From the NCBI GenBank assembly GCA_029264635.1, contig JARIAA010000224.1, positions 1-18,759 of the forward strand: 18,759 nucleotides of DNA. Direction: 5' to 3'. The notes under the pieces are model-generated. The model was not told the DNA's origin. It made no database searches and saw only the letters and a program-made list of their open reading frames with translations. Shown here piece by piece: positions 1 through 8,975 of the stretch. Source of the stretch: Psychrobacter sp. GTDB taxonomy: Bacteria; Pseudomonadota; Gammaproteobacteria; Pseudomonadales; Moraxellaceae. The position numbers and the translations under genes are program-made. Each line of letters begins with the position of its first letter. Within the stretch, counting starts at the first letter, position 1.

Positions 1-1142
1 ATGTGCGTGATCCCAATTATTGGGGTCGTGATTTGATGGTCAATCGTGGTCGTTATAACTTTGATAGGATTAAGTTTGTCTATTATCAAAGTGATGAGAT
101 TGCTTTTGAGGGTTTTAAATCGGGTCAATATCGTTTCCGCCCGGAGAATAAAGCTTCTAATTGGGCAACAGGTTACGATTTCCCCGCCGTCAAAGCCGGT
201 CTTATTAATAAAGAAACCATCAGTAGCAAAAATCCCGTCCCGATGCAGGGTTTGGTGATAAATATGCGCCGGCCCATTTTTCAAGATATTCGCGTTCGCC
301 AAGCCTTGACGGCGGCTTACGACTTTGAATGGATGAATAAAACTTTATTCCATGGGCAATATGAACGTTTGCACAGCTTCTTTCATGGCTCAGAGCTTGC
401 CGCTACTGGTACGCCATCTGCAGCTGAGATGCAGGTATTAAGTCCATTGCTGGCTAAGCTTGAGCCAATTCAGCGGCAAGCGGTATTAACGGAATGGCAA
501 TTGCCAACCAGTGACGGTAGCGGCTTTAATCGCAAAGCGTTATTAGAGGCGCGGCAGCTGTTGCTAGATGCGGGTTTTTATTATCGAGATATGAAGCTAT
601 ACCAGCCTGATGGGAAGCTCGCTGAAATCGAGGTTTTGATGATGGGCGATACCATGGGACGTGTATTATTGCCTTATATTCGTAATCTAAAGCGTTTGGG
701 CTTTGAGGCGACCTTACGCCAAGTGGATGGGCCCCAATATTATGAGCGCGTACGGCGTTTTGACTATGATATGGTCGTCGACAAATTTGCACAAAGCTTA
801 TCACCTGGTGCGGAGCAAGTGGGTTTTTGGGGCAGTGCTGCCGCTGATGAAGCAGGTAACTACAATACAGTCGGTATCAAAAATGCCGCTATTGATCAGA
901 TTATAGAAGATCTTGGCAACGCCGAAAATCGTGACGAGATTATCTTATATACTCACCTACTTGATCGCTTGTTACGAGCAGGTTATTACTTGGTGCCTCT
1001 ATATGGTAAGTCTAGTACCAATGTCGCTTACTGGGATCAATATTGTCATACTGAGAAACTGCCAACCAACGCCATCGGTATCGACTATTGGTGGACAGAT
1101 AAAGCAGCAGAAGCCCGTGTCAATCAATATTTGAAGCAATAG
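1..1142 (+). CDS. yejA: YejA-type peptide ABC transporter substrate-binding protein, C-terminal part (5' truncated)
   Basis: This is the C-terminal ~380 residues of a family 5 extracellular solute-binding protein. Such proteins sit in the periplasm and deliver oligopeptides to an ABC importer; E. coli YejA (about 600 residues) also serves microcin C uptake. The reading frame is open to the left edge, so the N-terminus and signal peptide lie outside the window; the GTG at base 3 is an internal Val codon, not a start. The visible part opens with the family-typical RDPNYWG segment, followed by 'FKSGQYRFR' and the stretch MQGLVINMRRPIFQDIRVRQ, as in YejA-like proteins where the substrate lobe is followed by 'D.RVRQAL'. 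Assignment to YejA rather than OppA or DppA rests on the yejB, yejE and yejF genes downstream, although gloB intervenes. No terminator follows the stop, so readthrough into gloB is possible. Confidence 0.88.
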   Translation, partial: VRDPNYWGRDLMVNRGRYNFDRIKFVYYQSDEIAFEGFKSGQYRFRPENKASNWATGYDFPAVKAGLINKETISSKNPVPMQGLVINMRRPIFQDIRVRQALTAAYDFEWMNKTLFHGQYERLHSFFHGSELAATGTPSAAEMQVLSPLLAKLEPIQRQAVLTEWQLPTSDGSGFNRKALLEARQLLLDAGFYYRDMKLYQPDGKLAEIEVLMMGDTMGRVLLPYIRNLKRLGFEATLRQVDGPQYYERVRRFDYDMVVDKFAQSLSPGAEQVGFWGSAAADEAGNYNTVGIKNAAIDQIIEDLGNAENRDEIILYTHLLDRLLRAGYYLVPLYGKSSTNVAYWDQYCHTEKLPTNAIGIDYWWTDKAAEARVNQYLKQ

Positions 1143-1285
1143 CTGAAATTCAGTATCTATAACAATGGTCCAAAAAATAGTTTAAAACAATCAGTAATAG
1201 GTACTTTTCATTTTAACGTTTTATATCATTTAAAAATTTAGTGCACAGCATTAGCAATAAAGATAACTACTGGTAAGGATTTAAT

Positions 1286-2065
1286 ATGAGTATTCGTATT
1301 CACCCCATCAAAGCATTTAATGACAACTACATCTGGACATTGATTAACGAGAGCAATAAACAAGTCATTGTGATTGATCCAGGTCAAGCTGAGCCTGTGA
1401 TTGATTATTTGGAAGCACAAGGTTTGGAGCTAACGTCCATCTGGACCACGCACCATCATCACGATCATATCGGCGGCGTCGCTGGGCTACAAGAATCTTA
1501 CCCGATGACCCACTTGGTCGCGCACGCTGAGCATACTGTAGATGAAGATCAGACGATCAAAGATGGCAGTACGGTAAGCGCATGGGGCTGTTCTGCGCAA
1601 GTGTGGGATGTCTCGGGCCATACTGCAAGCCACGTGGCGTATATATTGGATATTGATGGGCACAAGCATTGCTTTTGCGGGGATACCCTGTTCAGTGCAG
1701 GTTGCGGGCGCGTTTTTACGGGGACCATTGAGCAATTGCACGAGAGCTTTAAGCGTTTAGATGGGCTACCTGACGAGACATTGCTCTATCCAGCTCATGA
1801 ATATACTGCTAGTAATCTGCGTTTTGGTCTATCTATTGAGCCTGCGAGTGAAGCGATGCAGCAAGCCTTGGCACAAGCTGAAGAAAAAACCGCTCAGGGC
1901 ATTCCAACATTGCCTGTGACTTTAGAGCATGAGCGCGCGGTTAATGTGTTTTTACGCACGCAAGAGCCAAGTGTGCTCGCAGGCGTGAAATCTAAAATGA
2001 CTATCGACGATGATAAGTCTTTGACGGTATTTGCAGCATTACGTGAGCTGAAAAACAACTTCTAA
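1286..2065 (+). CDS. gloB: Hydroxyacylglutathione hydrolase (glyoxalase II)
   Basis: Cytosolic metallo-beta-lactamase-fold enzyme that hydrolyses S-D-lactoylglutathione to D-lactate and glutathione, the second step of methylglyoxal detoxification. The 259-residue length is normal. The metal-binding signature THHHHDH is at residues 55-61 (His56, His58, Asp60, His61). Further ligands expected for the binuclear site are His112 in SGHTASH, Asp133 in CGDTLF and His171 in PAHEYT. The C-terminal domain carries 'NVFLRTQEPSV', the usual glutathione-contact region. An AAGGA site lies just upstream of the ATG. The gene lies 143 bases after yejA and 42 bases before yejB, on the same strand, which splits what is a contiguous yejABEF cluster in enterobacteria. 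The 143-base gap is AT-rich and could hold a promoter, but I cannot name a convincing one. Confidence 0.95.
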   Translation: MSIRIHPIKAFNDNYIWTLINESNKQVIVIDPGQAEPVIDYLEAQGLELTSIWTTHHHHDHIGGVAGLQESYPMTHLVAHAEHTVDEDQTIKDGSTVSAWGCSAQVWDVSGHTASHVAYILDIDGHKHCFCGDTLFSAGCGRVFTGTIEQLHESFKRLDGLPDETLLYPAHEYTASNLRFGLSIEPASEAMQQALAQAEEKTAQGIPTLPVTLEHERAVNVFLRTQEPSVLAGVKSKMTIDDDKSLTVFAALRELKNNF

Positions 2066-2107
2066 ATTCTAAGTTGTCATTTCTCTTTATTTTAGGAAGC
2101 TGTCATT

Positions 2108-3178
2108 ATGGGTCGTTATATCTTAAAAAGGTTGCTGCTGATATTACCGACGCTGTTTTTGATATTGCTGGCGAATTTTGTCATTGTCCAAGCAGCACCT
2201 GGTGGTCCTGTTGAGCAGCAGCTGGCACTTATTGAGCAGGGCGCAAAAGACAATGTACTTAGTGGCAATATTGGCGCGGGTAGTGCAGGCGCAAACAACA
2301 GCACATATCAAGGCACGCGAGGTCTATCGGAGGAGATGGTAGCAGCAATTAATGCGCAATACGGCTTTGATAAGTCGGCACCTGAGCGTTTTTGGCTCAT
2401 GCTAAAGAATTATGCTAGGCTTGATTTTGGCGAGTCGTTTTTTAAAGGTCAATCGGTGACGGATTTGATTATCGAAAAACTGCCAGTATCCATCTCGCTT
2501 GGGCTTTGGAGCACCTTACTGATTTATATGATCGCCATTCCACTGGGTGTCTATAAGGCTATGCATCACGGTTCAGGGATTGATAAAGTCACTGCCATGC
2601 TGCTGGCTATCGGCCATGCAATACCCATCTTTGTATTTGCCATCATACTATTGGTGTTCTTTGCCGGTGGCAGCTACTGGAATCTCTTTCCGCTGCAAGG
2701 ACTAACCTCAGAGAATTTCGATCAATTAAGTGTATTGGGTAAAGTGAAAGATTATTTTTGGCATTTGGCGCTACCGCTTCTAGCCAGCACCGTTGGCGGC
2801 TTTGCGGGATTGACTTATCTGACCAAATTTAGCTTTTTAGAAGAGCTTGGTAAGAAATACGTGCTTACCGCGCGAGCAAAAGGTTTGGGTGAGCGGCAAG
2901 TGTTATACGGTCATGTGTTTCGTAACGCCATGTTGATTATTATCGCTGGTATCCCAGCGGCTATTGTTGGGATTTTCTTTGCTGGTAATTTTTTGATTGA
3001 GATTATCTTTAAGCTTGACGGTTTGGGGTTATTAGGTTTTGAAGCGATTCAGCAGCGCGATTATCCCGTGATATTTGGTACGCTATTTATCTTTACTCTG
3101 TTGGGATTGCTATTACAGTTAATCAGTGATTTAAGTTATCACTTAATTGATCCGCGTATTGATTTTGAGGGGCGCTAA
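2108..3178 (+). CDS. yejB: Microcin C/oligopeptide ABC transporter permease YejB
   Basis: Inner-membrane permease of the DppB/OppB type and one half of the transmembrane channel of the Yej importer. It has 356 residues. The N-terminal membrane segment (about 7-29) is followed by the family pattern 'AAPGGPVEQQLA'. A Gly/Ala/Asn/Ser-rich periplasmic stretch (about 52-70) precedes 'INAQYGFDKSAPERF'. Further membrane segments start near residue 131, and the cytoplasmic EAA loop that docks on the ATPase is at about 245-274 (TARAKGLGERQV). AGGAAG provides a good ribosome binding site. Its stop overlaps the next start in TAATG, implying translational coupling with yejE. It pairs with YejE as a heterodimer, and YejF energises transport. 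Confidence 0.95.
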   Translation: MGRYILKRLLLILPTLFLILLANFVIVQAAPGGPVEQQLALIEQGAKDNVLSGNIGAGSAGANNSTYQGTRGLSEEMVAAINAQYGFDKSAPERFWLMLKNYARLDFGESFFKGQSVTDLIIEKLPVSISLGLWSTLLIYMIAIPLGVYKAMHHGSGIDKVTAMLLAIGHAIPIFVFAIILLVFFAGGSYWNLFPLQGLTSENFDQLSVLGKVKDYFWHLALPLLASTVGGFAGLTYLTKFSFLEELGKKYVLTARAKGLGERQVLYGHVFRNAMLIIIAGIPAAIVGIFFAGNFLIEIIFKLDGLGLLGFEAIQQRDYPVIFGTLFIFTLLGLLLQLISDLSYHLIDPRIDFEGR

Positions 3179-4260
3179 TGTCAAGTCATCCATTATCTCC
3201 CAAGACCTCAAATATAACTTCTATTGCTATAGAAAAAAAACGTCACCTAAATCCTATCTGGCAGGCACGCCTAAAGCGTTTTCGTCACAATCGCCTTGGT
3301 GTCATATCTCTGTTTATTTTTGTGCTGATATTTGTCATTTGTATGGCAGCCAACGTGATTGCCAATGACAAGCCGCTGCTGGTGCAGTATCAAGGTAATT
3401 ACTATTTTCCTGTCCTAAAAGCCTATCCTGAAACGACTTTTGGCGGGGTGTTTGAGACTCAAACCAATTATAAAGATCCTGCAGTGCAAACAATGATTGA
3501 TGAGCAGGGTTTTTATATTATGCCGCTCATTCCATTTGCCGATCAGACCCCAAACGTTGAGCTTGGCATTCCATATCCGGCCGCGCCCAATAGCCAGAAC
3601 TGGCTTGGGACCGATGACTTAGGTCGTGATGTGCTGGCGCGGATACTTTACGGCATGCGGGTATCGCTATTGTTTGGTCTGGCACTGACTCTTGCGGGTG
3701 CATTCATTGGCATTATCGTCGGTGCGATACAAGGCTATTACGGTGGCTGGGTAGATTTGGCAGGGCAGCGTTTTATGGAAGTATGGGGCGGAATGCCGCA
3801 GCTATTTATGATTATCATTTTGGTCAGCTTATTTAGCCCTAGTATCACCATGCTATTTGCGATGATGTTGTTATTCGGCTGGATGGGCTTGGTAGGGTTG
3901 GTGCGGGCAGAGTTTTTGCGTGCGCGTAATTTCGATTATGTCCGTGCCGCGCGTAACCTTGGGGTGTCAGACAGTCAGATTATGCTCAGGCATATCTTGC
4001 CCAATGCTTTGGCCTCAAGCTTGTCGCAGCTCCCGTTTATTTTAACCGCTAATATCATTGCACTAACAGCGCTAGATTTTTTGGGTTACGGGCTGCCCCC
4101 TGGTTCGCCGTCACTTGGTGATCTGATGGTACAAGGGAAAAATAACCTTGATGCCCCTTGGTTGGCCTTATCAGGATTTTTTAGCTTAACCTTTATTCTA
4201 TCCTTGCTCATCTTCGTTGGCGAAGCGCTACGTGATGCCTTTGATCCAAGGCGCTCTTGA
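3178..4260 (+). CDS. yejE: Microcin C/oligopeptide ABC transporter permease YejE
   Basis: Second inner-membrane permease of the importer, of the OppC/DppC type, 360 residues. After a basic cytoplasmic N-terminus comes the first membrane helix (about 41-58). A large periplasmic insert follows, then the diagnostic LGTDDLGRD at 143-151 and RVSLLFG. The remaining helices bracket the EAA loop at about 244-276 (VRAARNLGVSDSQI). The start codon overlaps the yejB stop by one base (TAATG). A run of eight A bases at 3233-3240, within codons 19-21, is a possible slippage site; the frame is intact here. The TGA stop is followed one base later by the preferred yejF start. Confidence 0.95.
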   Translation: MSSHPLSPKTSNITSIAIEKKRHLNPIWQARLKRFRHNRLGVISLFIFVLIFVICMAANVIANDKPLLVQYQGNYYFPVLKAYPETTFGGVFETQTNYKDPAVQTMIDEQGFYIMPLIPFADQTPNVELGIPYPAAPNSQNWLGTDDLGRDVLARILYGMRVSLLFGLALTLAGAFIGIIVGAIQGYYGGWVDLAGQRFMEVWGGMPQLFMIIILVSLFSPSITMLFAMMLLFGWMGLVGLVRAEFLRARNFDYVRAARNLGVSDSQIMLRHILPNALASSLSQLPFILTANIIALTALDFLGYGLPPGSPSLGDLMVQGKNNLDAPWLALSGFFSLTFILSLLIFVGEALRDAFDPRRS

Positions 4261-4261
4261 T

Positions 4262-5944
4262 ATGACAACTGATAATGTGATAACTGCCACTAAAGAAAAT
4301 AACCTTTTACATGGCAATCAGAGCAATAGCCAAAATAAGCCTATGCTGAGCGTCGATAAACTTAGCATCGTCACGGACGCAGGCATCGTTCTGGTCGATA
4401 AGCTATCGTATGAGCTACGGGAAGGGAAGACGCTAGCTATAGTCGGTGAGTCAGGCTCTGGTAAGTCGATTGCCAGTCTGGCGCTATTAGGCTTGCTGCC
4501 AGACAGTTTGATGGTGACGGGTGAAGTAAGGTTAGTAAACACCATCGGTATGAGCGCGCTGCCAATTGCCAATAAAAAAGGGCGTAATGCTGCACTGCGC
4601 TTTGTTCGTGGTCAGCATATCGGTATGGTGTTTCAAGAGCCGATGACGGCGCTCAATCCACTGCATACGGTCGGCAAACAAATTGCTGAATCCTTGCGTA
4701 TCAGCGGCGTAGTTAAAAAACAATGGCGCGAAAAAAGTATCGCTTTATTAGATGATGTCAATATCACTAGCCCTACTGATAAACTAAATCGCTATCCGCA
4801 TGAGCTATCCGGTGGTCAACGACAGCGGGTGATGATAGCCATGGCATTGGCGCAGCAGCCTGATATCTTAATCGCTGATGAACCGACCACTGCGCTTGAT
4901 GTCACCCTGCAACATGAAATCCTTGAGCTATTAAATAATCTCAAGCGCCAGCACAATATGGCAATGATACTCATCAGCCATGATCTCAATCTAGTTAAGC
5001 GTTATAGTGATGAAGTGATCGTTATGCGCCAAGGGCACACGATTGAGCAAGGGCCAACGGCAACTGTATTTAGCCAGCCGAAAGCTGAATATACGCGCTC
5101 GCTTATTCAGCAAGATTTTGGACAAGCGCTAAGTTTACTGGATGATGAAAGTCAGTCACCAACCATATTGCAAGTCAGCAACTTACAAGTACAGTTTCCA
5201 ATTGAAAAAAGCATGTTTGGCGGCACTAAACGTTGGTTCGTTGCCGTAAAAGATGTCGATATGACTCTGCAAAAAGGGCAGGCGTTAGGTATCGTTGGTG
5301 AATCAGGCTCTGGCAAAACGACGATTGCCCTTGCATTAAGTCAATTACTTAGCAATCAAGCACATGTAAATGGTCAAATAATAATCAATGGACAAGACAT
5401 TGCAGCACTATCAAAACGTGAGCTACGTACCTTTCGCGCGCAAATTCAAATGGTATTTCAAGACCCCTTTGCCAGTATCAACCCTCGTATGACGGTCATG
5501 CAAATCGTCGAAGAAGGCCTATTAGTACAGGGCATTGATAAGGGAGCACGGCATCAAGCAGTGATAGACAGCCTTGCTACCGTACATCTCCCTGCTGAGT
5601 TTGTACAGCGTTATCCGCATGAGCTATCAGGTTGTCAGCGTCAGCGGGTGGCGCTTGCCCGTGCGCTGATTATGCAGCCAAGTTTATTGATATTAGATGA
5701 GCCAACGTCTGCACTTGATAGCACGACACAAGTCACAGTAGTCAATTTGCTACGTGAAATTCAGCAAAAACTGCAAATTAGCTATGTGTTTATCAGCCAC
5801 GACTTAAAAGTAGTACGCGCCTTATGTCAGCATATGATTGTGCTCAAAGAAGGAAAGTGCATAGAGTCAGGAGTTACCGAAGCTCTGTTTAATGACCCAC
5901 AGCATCCTTATGCAAAGCAGTTATTGCAGGCAAGTATGATTTAG
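4262..5944 (+). CDS. yejF: Duplicated ABC ATPase YejF of the peptide importer
   Basis: Cytosolic ATPase with two fused nucleotide-binding domains, as in E. coli YejF (about 530 residues). I chose ATG 4262 (560 residues), which directly follows the yejE stop. The frame also opens at 4217 inside yejE, but that would add 15 residues that do not resemble the family. Domain 1: Walker A GESGSGKS at 62-69, signature LSGGQ at 182-186, Walker B with Glu207, switch His240. Domain 2: Walker A GESGSGKT at 346-353, Walker B with Glu480, switch His513. The domain 2 signature reads LSGCQ (455-459), with Cys458 in place of the second, normally conserved, glycine. Every other ATPase motif is intact. The C-terminus carries 'DPQHPYAKQLL', typical of oligopeptide ATPases. 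No terminator is visible after the gene. Confidence 0.95.
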   Translation: MTTDNVITATKENNLLHGNQSNSQNKPMLSVDKLSIVTDAGIVLVDKLSYELREGKTLAIVGESGSGKSIASLALLGLLPDSLMVTGEVRLVNTIGMSALPIANKKGRNAALRFVRGQHIGMVFQEPMTALNPLHTVGKQIAESLRISGVVKKQWREKSIALLDDVNITSPTDKLNRYPHELSGGQRQRVMIAMALAQQPDILIADEPTTALDVTLQHEILELLNNLKRQHNMAMILISHDLNLVKRYSDEVIVMRQGHTIEQGPTATVFSQPKAEYTRSLIQQDFGQALSLLDDESQSPTILQVSNLQVQFPIEKSMFGGTKRWFVAVKDVDMTLQKGQALGIVGESGSGKTTIALALSQLLSNQAHVNGQIIINGQDIAALSKRELRTFRAQIQMVFQDPFASINPRMTVMQIVEEGLLVQGIDKGARHQAVIDSLATVHLPAEFVQRYPHELSGCQRQRVALARALIMQPSLLILDEPTSALDSTTQVTVVNLLREIQQKLQISYVFISHDLKVVRALCQHMIVLKEGKCIESGVTEALFNDPQHPYAKQLLQASMI

Positions 5945-5997
5945 CCTAAGCAAAAATTAAACAATGATTCAAACCTAAAGAAATTGGAACATCCTAC

Positions 5998-7212
5998 ATG
6001 ATTGGCAGGCTCAAAGTAAAACCCATTAAAGCGCGAGATACTAGCGAGCCAAACCGTCCCTCAACCACGCTTGAGCTGTTGTTTGACTTAGTTTATGTCA
6101 TTGCTGTGGCAGCCGCTGCAAACGGTTTTTATAATCGTTTGAGTGAGCATGATCTCTCAGGATTTTTAACCTTTATCATTGCGTTTTTTATCCTATGGAA
6201 TGCTTGGACCAGCTTTACGTGGTTTGCCTCAGGGTACGATCCTGACGATTGGTTTTATCGCCTCTCAGTGATGTTTCAGATGTTTGGTTCGCTCATGATA
6301 GCGGCTAATATCCATCAGTTTTATGAACAAGGGCTCACCTGGATTGGCGTGACGGGTTATGCGATTATGCGGCTGGCAAGTTGTAGTCAGTGGTGGCGCG
6401 TCTATCGACAAGTACCAGGTCATCAAAAGGTCGCTTGGCGCAGTATGATAGGCTTGTTAACTTTGCAAGCTATGTGGATAAGCTGTCTATTTTTACCTGC
6501 TTCATTACAAACCCCAGCCTTGTTTTTGTTTATCGTAGCAGAGTTACTGATGCCAGTTTGGGCGCGCTCAGAGCAGTTCAATAACTGGCACCCTGGACAT
6601 ATTGCAGAGCGTTATGGGCTGTTGACTATTATTGTATTGGGTGAGGGCGTCGTCGGGGTTAGCAACAGTATTCAGTATTTTTTGGTGAATTCTGCATCAG
6701 CTGCAAGCTCTATTATCTTCTTAGGGTCAAGCTTAGTCGCTCTGGTTTTTTCTTTATGGTGGTTATATTTCATCGTTCCTTTCGATACTATTTTGAATAA
6801 AGAGCGCCGTCGTCATGATTTGTTTTTATTTGGCTACGGCCATTTTTTTATCTTTGCTTCAATCGCAGGGCTAGGCAGTATGCTAAATTTGGTCACAGAA
6901 TCGGCTGCCGCTGACACCAGTGCTCCTGACTATCAAATTATCTCCCAGTCTTATGCAATGGGTATGTTGATGGGTATGTTGACTGTATTTTTATTGACCC
7001 TCACGATACTGCGCGAGTTAATGTGCCTCAAATCAAGACATAATATCGTGGCAATGCTTATCGCCTTGACTATTATTGGACTAAGTTATATAGCAGTGGC
7101 GCAGGGCTTAAATATTACTTATGGTATTTGGCTAAGTATTTTGGCGCCCATGGTGATGATTTGGTATTTTGGTCAAGACAATAAGCAGTGGCTGGTTGAA
7201 AAGAATAGTTAA
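5998..7212 (+). CDS. Low temperature requirement protein A (LtrA) family membrane protein
   Basis: Polytopic inner-membrane protein of 404 residues in the LtrA family. The family is named after a Listeria gene needed for growth in the cold; its biochemical role is unknown. The hallmarks are visible: ELLFDLVYV at 26-34 at the start of the first helix, and HIAERYGLLTIIVLGEG from His201, which matches the family's 'H.vERfgL.tIIvLGEs' block. Many hydrophobic segments span the rest, and the C-terminus is short and charged. It starts 53 bases after the yejF stop with only a weak GGA upstream, so co-transcription with yejF is possible. A cold-related role is attractive for a psychrotolerant host but is only inferred from the family name. 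Confidence 0.85.
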   Translation: MIGRLKVKPIKARDTSEPNRPSTTLELLFDLVYVIAVAAAANGFYNRLSEHDLSGFLTFIIAFFILWNAWTSFTWFASGYDPDDWFYRLSVMFQMFGSLMIAANIHQFYEQGLTWIGVTGYAIMRLASCSQWWRVYRQVPGHQKVAWRSMIGLLTLQAMWISCLFLPASLQTPALFLFIVAELLMPVWARSEQFNNWHPGHIAERYGLLTIIVLGEGVVGVSNSIQYFLVNSASAASSIIFLGSSLVALVFSLWWLYFIVPFDTILNKERRRHDLFLFGYGHFFIFASIAGLGSMLNLVTESAAADTSAPDYQIISQSYAMGMLMGMLTVFLLTLTILRELMCLKSRHNIVAMLIALTIIGLSYIAVAQGLNITYGIWLSILAPMVMIWYFGQDNKQWLVEKNS

Positions 7213-7488
7213 TAGCGATTTTTGATATGTGCTCACTTGCGCTCAGTTAAATAATATCGTTTGCCTATTTGATAACTCCTGTTTTGAGCAGGCTGATTAA
7301 AGATATTGTTTGCAGTTCAAAGTCTGTTATTAAGGACACAACAGTTCACAATAATGTCTGGTTTTTAAAGACCATAGTGTCACAATCACGTTGGACAGTA
7401 GTCCTCTATTATAGGCGTTCTTTTTTAAACCAGCCGACTAAGACTGTCGTTATTTAATCATTGACACTATTCTTAAAAAGGATTTTTT

Positions 7489-8799
7489 ATGCCCACAAAA
7501 AAACAAAAAATTATTTCTAAGTTAATAAGTACTGATACTTTGCAGTATGCAGGCTACCTAGCAGTTGCCAAAACTCGAGCGAAGATATTAAACGTTTTTT
7601 CACACTTAATGACGATACCAAGACCTCTACTATTTGTCGGTGAGGAGGCGTGTGACGAGCTGTGTGACATGATTATCAATGAAGGCAATTGCAATGTATT
7701 TATCGTCACTGACGCAGTGCTTAACAAGCTGGGTATACCAGCTAAAGTCACAGACTACCTACAAAAAAATAATATTGACTATCATATCTACGATGGCATT
7801 ACGCCAGACCCTACTTTTAAAGTGGTTGAAGAGGGCTTACGTCAGTCTGTGGATGCGCAGTGCGACGCGGTATTGGCTATCGGCGGCGGTTCAGTGATTG
7901 ACGCGGCCAAAATGATTGCACTGTGTCAAAGTAACGAGTGTCAGCCAAAACAGCTTATGGGACTTTTTAAAGCCAAAAAACCTTGTATGCCGCTATATTG
8001 TATCCCAAGCACGGCAGGTACTGGCTCAGAGGCGACGCTTGGTGCAGTGTTGTCAGATGATAAAACCCATCAAAAGGCGATTGCTATTGATCCAAAAATG
8101 ATGCCATTAGCGGCCGCTATCGACTCAACTATCATGCAAGGTATGCCGGCGCACATTACAGCGGATACTGGTATTGATGTTCTCACCCATGCTTTGGAGG
8201 CGTGGATGAGTATCAATGCTAGCGCTGAGACCGATTATTATGCCGCTTCTGCTGTCAAGTCAGTTATGCAGTATTTACCGATTGCTTATACAAGTGGCGG
8301 TGACCTTAAAGCCAGAGAAGAGATGGGCGTAGCAGCGCATTACGGTGGTCTTGCTTTAAACAGAGCAGGTCTTGGTTATGTTCATGCTATTGCACACCAA
8401 TTAGGGGCTTATTATAGTGTCCCACACGGCCGTGCTAATGCGATCGTGCTGCCTTATGTACTGGAGCTTAACCGTCAAGTAAGTGAAAAAAGATTAGCAG
8501 TACTGGCAAGAAAGACGGGCATTGTAAAGCGCGCTCAAGCTAGCGATAGCGCCGTAGCCGATTATTTTATCGCTCAAGTAAAGGAGTTACTTAAAACGGT
8601 AGGTATTAGCCCAATTGTCAAAGACATAAAAGAAAGTGACTTTGACAGTATCGCCAAAGCAGCTGCTAAAGAGGTTAGCGATACTTATGCCGTCCCTACT
8701 TATATGACAGCGTCAGGGATCAAAGATATTTTGATGAAAATTAAGCAGGCAAGTGATGCACAGGTAATTAAGGATAACGACAATAATAAAGCGGCATAA
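7489..8799 (+). CDS. Iron-containing alcohol dehydrogenase
   Basis: Cytosolic NAD(P)-dependent group III alcohol dehydrogenase of 436 residues, interconverting alcohols and aldehydes. The N-terminal nucleotide-binding part contains GGGSVIDAAK from residue 132. 'STAGTGSEAT' at about 174-183 is also family-typical. By alignment with FucO-type enzymes the metal ligands are Asp230 and His234 (GIDVLTHALEAW), His299 and His313 (YVHAIAH and VPHGRANA). All four are present, so the enzyme should be active. The N-terminal ~45 residues before 'RPLLFVGEEA' are an extension also seen in some long members. The substrate cannot be told from sequence; the local neighbours do not suggest a pathway. A good AAAAGGA site precedes the ATG. 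It is probably monocistronic, with 276 bases of spacer upstream. Confidence 0.9.
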   Translation: MPTKKQKIISKLISTDTLQYAGYLAVAKTRAKILNVFSHLMTIPRPLLFVGEEACDELCDMIINEGNCNVFIVTDAVLNKLGIPAKVTDYLQKNNIDYHIYDGITPDPTFKVVEEGLRQSVDAQCDAVLAIGGGSVIDAAKMIALCQSNECQPKQLMGLFKAKKPCMPLYCIPSTAGTGSEATLGAVLSDDKTHQKAIAIDPKMMPLAAAIDSTIMQGMPAHITADTGIDVLTHALEAWMSINASAETDYYAASAVKSVMQYLPIAYTSGGDLKAREEMGVAAHYGGLALNRAGLGYVHAIAHQLGAYYSVPHGRANAIVLPYVLELNRQVSEKRLAVLARKTGIVKRAQASDSAVADYFIAQVKELLKTVGISPIVKDIKESDFDSIAKAAAKEVSDTYAVPTYMTASGIKDILMKIKQASDAQVIKDNDNNKAA

Positions 8800-8884
8800 G
8801 ATATAAAACCTTATATGGCTAAATACAGTCAGTTTTGTATACATGGTGTTTATGATTGCTTGAAAACGGGTCAAAAGTTCTTCA

Positions 8885-8898
8885 TATACCATGGTATA
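8885..8898. promoter_or_regulatory. 14-bp perfect palindrome upstream of msrAB, possible operator
   Basis: TATACCATGGTATA is a perfect palindrome about 78 bases before the msrAB start. A TTGAAA at 8860-8865 could be a -35 box, in which case the palindrome would cover the -10 region (CATATA at 8883 or TATACC at 8885, neither a good match). Two further TTTGGTA words follow in the next 30 bases. An operator for a dimeric regulator is plausible but not shown. Confidence 0.3.
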
Positions 8899-8975
8899 GG
8901 AATCTTTTGGTACTGCTGCTTTGGTATTTCCTAAGGGTTGCTGTTGTTTAATCCCGTAATGCTTAGGATATTTTT

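Noticed and set aside
4217..4261. Upstream start for yejF inside yejE
   Set aside because: It would add 15 residues unlike the family; the ATG at 4262 next to the yejE stop fits a coupled operon.
7359..7433. Distant inverted repeat CTGGTTT/AAACCAG upstream of the alcohol dehydrogenase
   Set aside because: Only 7 bp with a loop of more than 50 bases in AT-rich DNA; easily expected by chance.
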